The position numbers and the translations under genes are program-made. Shown here in pieces: positions 42,609 to 51,700 of a DNA stretch of 64,000 nt. Under the pieces are notes generated by a model, which saw nothing but the letters and a program-made list of their open reading frames with translations, searched no databases and was not told the DNA's origin. Within the stretch, counting starts at the first letter, position 1. Each line of letters opens with the position of its first letter. This stretch comes from Tritrichomonas musculus. Its lineage: Eukaryota > Parabasalia > Tritrichomonadida > Tritrichomonadidae. The DNA lies in contig JAPFFF010000013.1 of assembly GCA_039105265.1 (NCBI GenBank), positions 62,001 to 126,000 on the forward strand. The letters run 5' to 3'.

Positions 42609-43301
42609 TTACAAAATTTCATAATCAATATTAATTTTACTATTATTAATATTAATTTGGCCATTATTAATGTTTTCATCTATATTTAATCCATTGCTAT
42701 TTGGTTGATTTGACTTTTGTCTACATAAAAAAAATTTCCATCGATTTTTAATTGAATTTGAACTTCTGTAAGGAAAAGATTTCTTGATTATTGACCATTT
42801 AGGTCCATATTCTCTGTATAATTTAATTATAAGTTCATCCTCCTCATTTGACCATTGACCTGTAAAATTTCCAGGTGTGAGATAATTACAATATCGATCT
42901 CTGCATTGCTTTGGAGTTCTCCCATTCATGAAAGTTGAAATTGTTGACCAATTATTCTTTCCATATTTATTCGCTAATTCTTTTAGTTTTTTATCTTCTT
43001 CCTGTGAAAAAGGAACTCTACATGTCTGTGAATGGACATAAGGTGATGATTTTAACTTTACGCTTAAATCTAATAACGAATTTAACATTTTATTGTTAAT
43101 TTTTAATTCTTGTTTAACTTGTTTTTTCTTAAGACTAAGTTTTTTAATAAAGTTCTTGCTTGTATTTGCATTATCAGTTGTTAAATTACATTCTTCATTA
43201 ATTGGAATCATATTATTTTCATCTTTCTCCGAATTGCTTTGTGATTGATTCTTTTCAACATATTTGAAGCTTTTATAACATGAATTGTTATTAATTTTCA
43301 T
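42609..43301 (-). CDS. R2R3 Myb-like DNA-binding protein
   Basis: 230 residues. Two tandem Myb repeats occupy ~95-195: first FSQEEDKKLKELANKYGKNN-W-STISTFMNGRTPKQCRDRYCNYL, then WSNEEDELIIKLYREYGP-KWSIIKKSFPYRSSNSIKNRWKFF, each with spaced aromatic core residues. Trichomonads have many such proteins; some bind initiator or upstream Myb sites and regulate transcription. The N-terminal 90 residues are Asn/Lys-rich and the C-terminal tail is Asn-rich, both probably disordered. Nuclear transcription factor is the family role; targets are unknown. ATG at 43301 is supported by lack of upstream in-frame Met. Confidence 0.88.
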   Translation of the reverse strand: MKINNNSCYKSFKYVEKNQSQSNSEKDENNMIPINEECNLTTDNANTSKNFIKKLSLKKKQVKQELKINNKMLNSLLDLSVKLKSSPYVHSQTCRVPFSQEEDKKLKELANKYGKNNWSTISTFMNGRTPKQCRDRYCNYLTPGNFTGQWSNEEDELIIKLYREYGPKWSIIKKSFPYRSSNSIKNRWKFFLCRQKSNQPNSNGLNIDENINNGQININNSKINIDYEIL

Positions 43302-43947
43302 TTTACTCTTGATGTAACTATTGTCTATTGAAGGAAAAAATATAAATAAATTAGTGATATTCTCATAAAAGTGTTTAATGCTTTTTCAAAAAATTCATAG
43401 ATTTCAGAATATATAATTCAATTTTTTTTAACACATAACATTATTCTTATCCTAAAAATCATTTTAATAATTATAACTCTATTTAATAACTCAACCATTT
43501 TATCAGTTAAAATTTCTCAAAAAATTTTCACGAAATGAATGAAACTTTTTGAAAAAGACAATAACAAAAAAATTATGAACCCCTCAATTTTGCTTAATAT
43601 ATATATTATTTGATTTTCATAATAAATAAACAAGAATGACGCTTTTATATAAATTTTATTCAATTTCTATTCTCTGAATAACTTTTCAAAAAAAAAAAAA
43701 AAAATGAATGCAACTTTTTCAGTGGTATTGGTTTTTGTTCAAATTAAAATATCTTTATTAATACTTAATGTGAGCAGTCACTTTTGGAATTTTTATCAAT
43801 TTTTCACAAATTTTGAAAGAGAAAAAAAATCTATTTGTTGAAACTTTACTTAAAATAGTTGGATATGATTTTGAATGAGATGGGTTTATATAAAAATTGT
43901 GTTAGCATAGAATTATTTAAATCAATTCAGAGACCATTCAAAATGAT

Positions 43948-43983
<36 letters not shown>

Positions 43984-44456
43984 ATTTTACATGATCGAAA
44001 AAAAAAGCTTTGATCTAATTAAAAGAAGCAAAAACAAATTGATTGGTTTTAATTAAACATACATAAACAACAGCTTAATTCCAGCTTGATGGACCAATTA
44101 TTATTCACTTAAAATGATTAGATAAAAAATTAAGGCAATTTGAAAAATGATTGTCTAAAAAGCAAAATATTCATATGTTTGGATTAAAATAAAAGTTAGC
44201 AACAGTAATAATTATCATGAGAAATAATAAAGTTACATGATTCTTTTCAATTTCACTTTTTGATTGTTATCTCTTCCATTTCAGTAGTTTATGGAACTAC
44301 TTTTGAGATAATTGAAAAGAATTGAAAATCATGAAAATAAATAGGCAAATCTTCAAAAATATTGATTATTAACAAATATTATACAAAATAACTTAATAAA
44401 ATATAATAAATACAATATTTGTCTACAGCATTTAAATATTTTGAGATTTTATCTTG
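43302..44456. other. 1.15-kb AT-rich intergenic
   Basis: Contains a CTTTTTGAAAAAG palindrome near 43553 and a ~33-base A run (about 43949-43981). No gene supported. Confidence 0.4.
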
Positions 44457-44466
44457 ACCAAATAAT

Positions 44467-44940
44467 AGACTTGTTATTCTCCGATTCTCGAGATCGATAA
44501 TTGATTGACTTTTTGATATCGATACATAAATATGCACAGATTCTCGAGATCGATTTCAGAGATCGAGAATTTTTTTTCTCAGCTTTTGATATCAGAATTT
44601 TCAATTAAACTTTTTGATAAAAATATGATCGTACTTTAATCGCAAATATTTAATAAAAAAGAATGTATTTTTTGATTTTAATCCTAAAATAAACATCAAT
44701 ACATTATATTATTTATTTTAAATATTTTAAAATCACAAATACCAATTATAAAAAAAGATAAATCTGTCTGAGATCTCGAGATCTCGGTAATTGATATCAA
44801 GTTTACAATTATTTTTATATCACATTTCATATCTGAAATCTTGATAATCGATAATCTCGATATCAGATTTGTAAACTGATAATCGAGTATCAGATGCAAA
44901 AAGTGACGTTTTTGATATCGATTCTCAAAATAACAAGTCT
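44467..44940 (+). mobile_element. 474-bp MITE, copy A (MULE-like, 10-bp TSD)
   Basis: Ends are AGACTTGTTATTCTCC and, read inward from 44940, AGACTTGTTATTTTGAG. It is flanked by the exact direct repeat ACCAAATAAT (44457-44466 and 44941-44950). A 10-bp target duplication fits Mutator-like elements. The interior is rich in GATATC, CTCGAG and ATCGAT half-palindromes and has no credible gene. It is a near-identical inverted copy of 45092-45561. Confidence 0.8.
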
Positions 44941-45091
44941 ACCAAATAATAACAGAATATTTTATTCAAATATCAAATACGATATTTTATAAATTACAAA
45001 ATATAATTGTTTAAACATATAAATGATAAAATTTTAAAAATAAAGAAAAATTATCAAAGAAACCTTAATTTACTAATCCTTAATCATAAAT

Positions 45092-45561
45092 AGGCTTGTC
45101 ATTTTGAGAACCAATATCAAAAATTTCACTTTTTTTCATATAATACTCGATTATCAGTTTCAAAATCTGATATCGAGATTATCGATTATCAAGATATCAG
45201 ATATGAAATGTGATACAAAAATAATTGTAAACTTGATATCAATTTCGGAGATCTCATACAGATTTATCTTTTCTTATAATTGGTATTTGCGATTGTAAAA
45301 TACTTAAAAATAAATAATATAATGTATTGATGTTTATTTTAAGATTAAAATCAAAAAATACATTCTTTTTTAATGAAATATTTGAGATTAAAATACGATC
45401 ATATTTTTATCAAAAAGTTTAATTGAAAATTCTGATATCAAAAACTGAGAAAAAAAAATTCTCGATCTCTGAAATCGATCTCGAGAATCTGTGCATATTT
45501 ATGTATCGATATCAAAAAGTCAATCAATTATCGATCTCGAGAATCGGAGAATAACAAGCCT
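45092..45561 (-). mobile_element. 470-bp MITE, copy B, inverted to copy A
   Basis: Ends are AGGCTTGTCATTTTGAG and, read inward from 45561, AGGCTTGTTATTCTCC. It aligns along its whole length with the reverse complement of 44467-44940 with few differences. The 10-bp flanks (AATCATAAAT and ATTCTTAGAA) agree at only six positions, so its target duplication has decayed or differs. A 151-bp spacer separates it from copy A. Confidence 0.8.
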
Positions 45562-45769
45562 ATTCTTAGAATGGAGATCATTATTTGATTAATATTTTTT
45601 CATAAAGTCAAACAACTCTTTTTTGGTTGAATAAAAATAATTGTATCTGACACTTGTATTAGTTCCACTTTAATATATTATTATACATATGAATTAAAAA
45701 ACTCTTTTTCATATAACATATCATTAATAAGTTTTTGACTTTTTATTAGTCAAATGAACATTTTTTTCA

Positions 45770-48700
45770 ATGGCTTTCTATGGACAATATTATGCACAAC
45801 AGAGAAATAATGCTCGTTTTGGACCGAAAACAACAACCGATTCTCACATCCTCTTTGCTAAAATAGATAATTCAGCTCCATTTAGACCCATGACTAGTGG
45901 CTTTCAGAACATTAATTTGCAATATCGAAATTTTTTTTTTAATTTACTCGAATTAATGCCTAGAGCATTTACAATTACCACAAAAAACGGATCTGCAATG
46001 TTTAATACTGATATTTTAAAAGATACGAGCTCTATTATATCTCAAGCTCTTAGTGTTGACTCAGAGAATTTGCAGTATCACCTCGATATTGAAGATACAG
46101 CAAATGTTCTTGGAAAATTTGAACTCCTTTACCAAGGCAAACCAGTTTTATTCCATAATGACGAACTTCCAGTATACGAAAAAATAATAACCGAATTAAA
46201 TATTAATAATATACCAAAATTTCTTTTTCACAAACCAAACGGCAATCAAAATGATGGCTCCATTAAATCCCCATTTGCAAGCGCAATAAATAATAATTTT
46301 CCTGTTGTAATGTGTAAAAAGAATTTTTATAATTTTGTTAGACTTATAGAATCAAAAAGCTTTACAATTATAACAAACCGAAGAGAATATAAATGCAATC
46401 CATTTGGCGTTCTTTCATCCTCGGTTATCTGCGAAGAAATAGCAAAAGATCCCAAAAAGACAGAATACGTTTATAATTTTGACGATGAATTTGACGAATT
46501 TGGGTCAATTTGCGATCTATTCAATTTTTTTAATGTTAAAATCACTTCCGGCAACATGAATATCATAAAAGAAATATCTGAAGATCTTCAAATCAAAGAT
46601 ATTTTAAATGATCTTGATAAATACATAAATGAATACGAAAAAATATCGGAGACAATCGATGAGCAGCAAAATTTTATTGACACCATTGATGAACTTTTTA
46701 ACATGCTTATAAACATCAATCAAATGACGGTTTCTACTGTTGCCGAAAATATTCTTAATTCAAATTGGTCAAAGACAGATGAAAGTGTCCAAGAACTTGC
46801 CGCTTTTATCTTGCAAGTAATTAAGACGAACATTCTTTTGCATGACAAATTAAGCGATTTATTGATCCAGCTTGACAAAGAAGCTGATGAAACAAATAGT
46901 TTGAAAATATTGAAGCCATTCATTAACGATAAGCTGTATAAAGCTTTTGGTGAGAGTAAACAAGTTTGTTCATTTATTTACAATTTACGCAAGAAAGGCT
47001 TCATTCCAAATGAAAAAATGAATGATTTATTGAAAAACTTCACACCTTTGCCACAAACTCAACTTAGAGCATATGGAAAACCTTACTCTTCATCAATTGG
47101 AAGTAATTCAATTGTCAATCAAAACATTTTTGATTGGTTTTTGCCTGAAATTGTTGAAATGAAAAATTTTGATTACAATGCTGAAAGAAAAAGATTCTCT
47201 AATCAAAGAGATGTGTTCTTTAGAAAGTACTTCCCTGACAAAATTGATGAATATAAAAAAATGCTGGATTCTGGTGAGCCAGATGATGAAATTACAAAAC
47301 TTATTAGGCATGATAATGTTGATGGTTTTCAAAATATTGTTTCTAATGGTTCTTTTAATATTGAAAAAGCTAGCATTCCTTATAATATTTATGAGGAATT
47401 TGATTTAAAGACTCAATTGAGTTATTTGAATTATGCTGCTGCTTACGGATCAATAAAAATCTTTAAGTATTTGCTTTTAAATCACTGTAAAGTCGACAGT
47501 TCTACATTCGAGTATGCCATCTATGGAGGCAATATCGAAATCATTAAAATTGTAGATCAAAAAATTTCTGAAAATGACATAAAACTAACTCCTAATGTGC
47601 CAGCACCTGGGCCTTCAAGATTTGGTCAATCAAAGGTTCAAAATAATAAGTTCAAAAAAATTGAATACTCAATCAAGAAGCATCAAAATGACTTGTTTGA
47701 TTGGATTCTTGAACAAAAGCTAAACAATGATCCAGCTTTGGAAAGCTTTCTGAAAGAAATTGCTATCTCATCAGCAAACAATGGAAATGCTCATGCTCTG
47801 GTCGCAGCCATTGACAAAGGATTCAATTTAAGGGCAAATCATGATATCATTTTAAGGGCAGCTGAAAATGGCTTTTACAATTTTGCGCAAATGGCTTTCA
47901 ACATATATATTCAAAGAAATGGAAAAGATGAAGATAAAGAAAATGCAAAAGATGATGATGAAGAAAAAGCAAAAGATGATGAAGAAGAAAAAGCAAAAGA
48001 AGAAGAAGATGAAAAAACAAAAGAAGAAGAAGAAAAAGCAAAAGAAGAAGAAGATGAAAAAGCAAAAGAAGAAGAAGATGAAAAAGCAAAAGAAGAAGAA
48101 GATGAAAAAGCAAAAGAAGAAGAAGAAAAAGCAAAAGAAGAAGAAGATGAAAAAACAAAAGAAGAAGAAGAAAAAACAAAAGAAGAAGAAGAAAAAACAA
48201 AAGATGAAGATGAAGAAAAAACAAAAGAAGAAGAAGAAAAAGCAAAAGATGAAGATGAAGAAAAAGCAAAAGAAGAAGAAGATGAAAAAACAAAAGAAGA
48301 AGAAGAAAAAGCAAAAGAAGAAGAAGATGAAAAAGCAAAAGAAGAAGAAGAAAAAGCAAAAGATGATGAAGAAGAAAAAGCAAAAGATGAAGATGAAGAA
48401 AAAACAAAAGAAGAAGAAGAAAAAGCAAAAGATGAAGATGAAGAAAAAACAAAAGAAGAAGAAGAAAAAGCAAAAGATGAAGATGAAGAAAAAACAAAAG
48501 ATGAAGATGAAGAAAAAACAAAAGATGAAGATGAAGAAAAAACAAAAGAAGAAAATGAAGAAAAAGCAAAAGATGAAAAAGATCATGAAAGAAATGAAAT
48601 AATTAATAAGTTAAAAGTTTGGCTTAATGACAAAAATGCTAAAAATTTCCTTTCATTTGGAAATTTGGCGATTTTCAAGATAGTTGATCGAGTAGTTGAA

Positions 48701-51700
48701 CCAAAAGTGCTTGGATCATGTTTAACATATTGTGTTGACAAGCAATACATGAAGATAATCAGATACTTTTTCGACACGCTTGCCAAAGAAGGCGTTTTTA
48801 AAATTTCGAACGAAATTTGCCATAATTCATTTAACTTGGCAGTTCAAAAAGACACAAATGATATATTCAAATATTTATTAGAGCACTTTGAACTTATAAA
48901 TCCAATAATTTATGTAGGATTTAATTGGACATCAAAAATATTATCATCTGCATCTAGATTCAAGAATTTTGAAGCCATTAAAATCATTGTTAATTTAATT
49001 AAAAAGAATGAAAATCAAGAAAAACAAGTAGCAATTGGAAAAAAAGGCCACACACTTTGTAATTTTACTGAATGCTTTTCTAATGCTGCTATTGTTGGTT
49101 CATTAGAAATTTGTCAATTTTTGATTGATAATAAGTTATATATAGATTTTGCTAGTCTTGCTTCTAGTTCAAAAACACTTTCATCAGTGAATGTTGAAAT
49201 CTTTTCATTAATGTATGAAAACTCTTCTTCTGTTGTAAAAGCAAAATATCTTGAAAATTATGTAATACCAGCAATTACAAAGAAAAACAACGAGCTTGTT
49301 CGATATCTATTAAAAGAAGATGCTCCATGCGAAAATGCATTAATTGAAGCAGTAAATACTCGTAGTCTTGAAATGGTTGACATTGTTCTTCAACACAAAA
49401 ACAAACCTTATTTTGTTAACAAAAATTCAATAAATGGAACAGCTTTGTCAATTGCAACCAGAAATAATGATATTGAAATAGTTAAGCTTCTTCTTTCTGT
49501 CCCTGGAATAAATGCAAGCATTTACAATAAGAATCTAGCGACACCTTTACAAAATTCTGTATATAATTATAATACTGAAATAGCAAACTTGATTCTTGAC
49601 TTTTATGAGGATGATGGAACTAATCATTCATGGGAAATGCATGAAATAATAAAGAAGCTTCTTGATATCGTTGATAAATATATAAATGGAAGGCCTACTG
49701 TTAATCAGTTGCAGGCAAGACAATCAGTTTGGATTAATGCAGCAAGACCATCAGTTTGGCAAAAACCTGCTACACCATCAACTCCCATTAATACTAATCC
49801 ACCAGATCAAAAGAAAGAAGAGTTGTACAAAGTTTTTATTCGAATTATTAGCATGAAAGGTGTTGATATTAATTTTGTTAATAGTAAGAATACATTTCTT
49901 ACTTATGCTTGTGCTAATAACAAAATTGAATTAGTTAAATCTTTATTAAATACAAATAAAGTTGATCCAAATTTGTTCTTGCCAAATACTGGAGATACAG
50001 CATTAATGATTGCTATTAATTCTAAATTTGTCGATATAGCTAAAATTCTAATTGAGTATCCAAAAACAGATCTAAATATTAAAAACTTTAGTGATAAAAC
50101 AGCTTTAACAATTGCTGTTGATAATAATTTGGATTCTGTTATTGATATCCTTATTGTTAATGATAAATTAGATCCAGAAGAAAACAATCTTAATTATGCT
50201 TTTTATTATTCATCACCATCAATATGTAAACATATAATTGCATCTAAAAAAATTGATGTTAATACAGTTTTTCAATACAAACAAAGTAAACAAAATGGCT
50301 ATAATAGAAATTATTACTTAAAAGAAGTCGGTACAAATGATACAAAATTAGTTCAAGCTACTTCAGCAAATGATTTAGAATTGGTTGATTTGATCATTAA
50401 TCATCCTTCTTTTGATCAAGATAAATCAGATCTTAAAAGAGCGATATTCACATCAATTTCAAGTAATAACATTGAAATGTTTAGGAAATTGATTAAAATC
50501 ACAAATAATGACATTAATACATATGAAAGGAATGGACAAAACATTTTCTCATATGCATTAGAAATGAAAAGTAATGAAATTTTACTTGATATTTTCAAGA
50601 ATCCTTCCTTTGAATTGAAAGGACGAGATATTTTAACGGATTTCATTCAATCTTTCACACAAAATATTTCAGTTAATTTTCAATTGAAAGCATCAATTGA
50701 AATAATGAAAGGATTGTATAATTATGATCAAAATCATGATCATTTAATCAATTTAAATTCGTTATTAAAGAATGGAAAAACATTCTTTACTTCTATTCCT
50801 ATGAATTTGGGAAATGTTGCAGAAACGGTTTCTTTCTTTTTAGAAAATGGAGCTGATCCAAACATTCCTGATTGTGATGATATATATCCACTTGAATTTG
50901 GAATGATGATTAATTCATTGGATTATGTAACACCTTTAATTGATTCAGATAAAATTGATTTTACACAAAAAATTCCTTCTAAACATGAATTTGGTTATGT
51001 TGGTCCAAAATATCAATCATATCTTCATTTGGCAGCCAAATCGAATAATCCAAGAATTCTTCAAAAAATTCTACAAAAGAAAGCAATTGATATTAATATA
51101 GTTGATGATCTAGGTGAGACGCCTTTAATGACTGCTTGTTTATTTAAACAACAACAAAATGTATATTTGCTGTTTAAAGAAGAAAATCTTGATTTTCATC
51201 ATAAAAATAACAAAGGTCAAGATTGTGTTCAAGCGCTTTTAAATTCAAATGATCCAAATTACCAACCAAAAGAAAATAAAGATGATTATCTTGCCCAATT
51301 GTTGGAATTGGTATCTAATCCTTACATCTCTACTACTCGAAGAAATGAAGATATGAGCAATTTCAATATTGATGAAGCAATTTCTGGCCAATTGGGTAAC
51401 ACTATCAACATGGCACAAAAAGCATTCATTAATGGCAACAATTCAAAGTGGGGAAAATCAACATGGCAAGCATCAAGTGAAAAAGCTAAAGGCTGGGGTA
51501 AAACTACAAGTCCTTGGGGAAAAAAGATAAATAATAATGATAATCAAGAACAACAAGCTGAAGTTGATTATAAAGATAAACAACAAGTTCATATAAAAGC
51601 TCCAGAAAATCATTTTGTATGGGATCCAATAGCTACAATGAAAACTAGAAACGATTTTTCAGATTCTAAATGGAATGGTAACAATGGTTCTGTTTCTGGT

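Noticed and set aside
44696-45298. Two similar small frames (about 65 residues) in opposite strands
   Set aside because: They lie at mirrored positions within the inverted MITE copies, lack leaders and differ by frame-end changes; not genes.
47852-48602. Long Phe/Leu-rich frames on the minus strand and a Lys/Met/Gln frame on the plus strand
   Set aside because: By-products of the E/K purine repeat, which contains no stops in several frames; composition is pure repeat.
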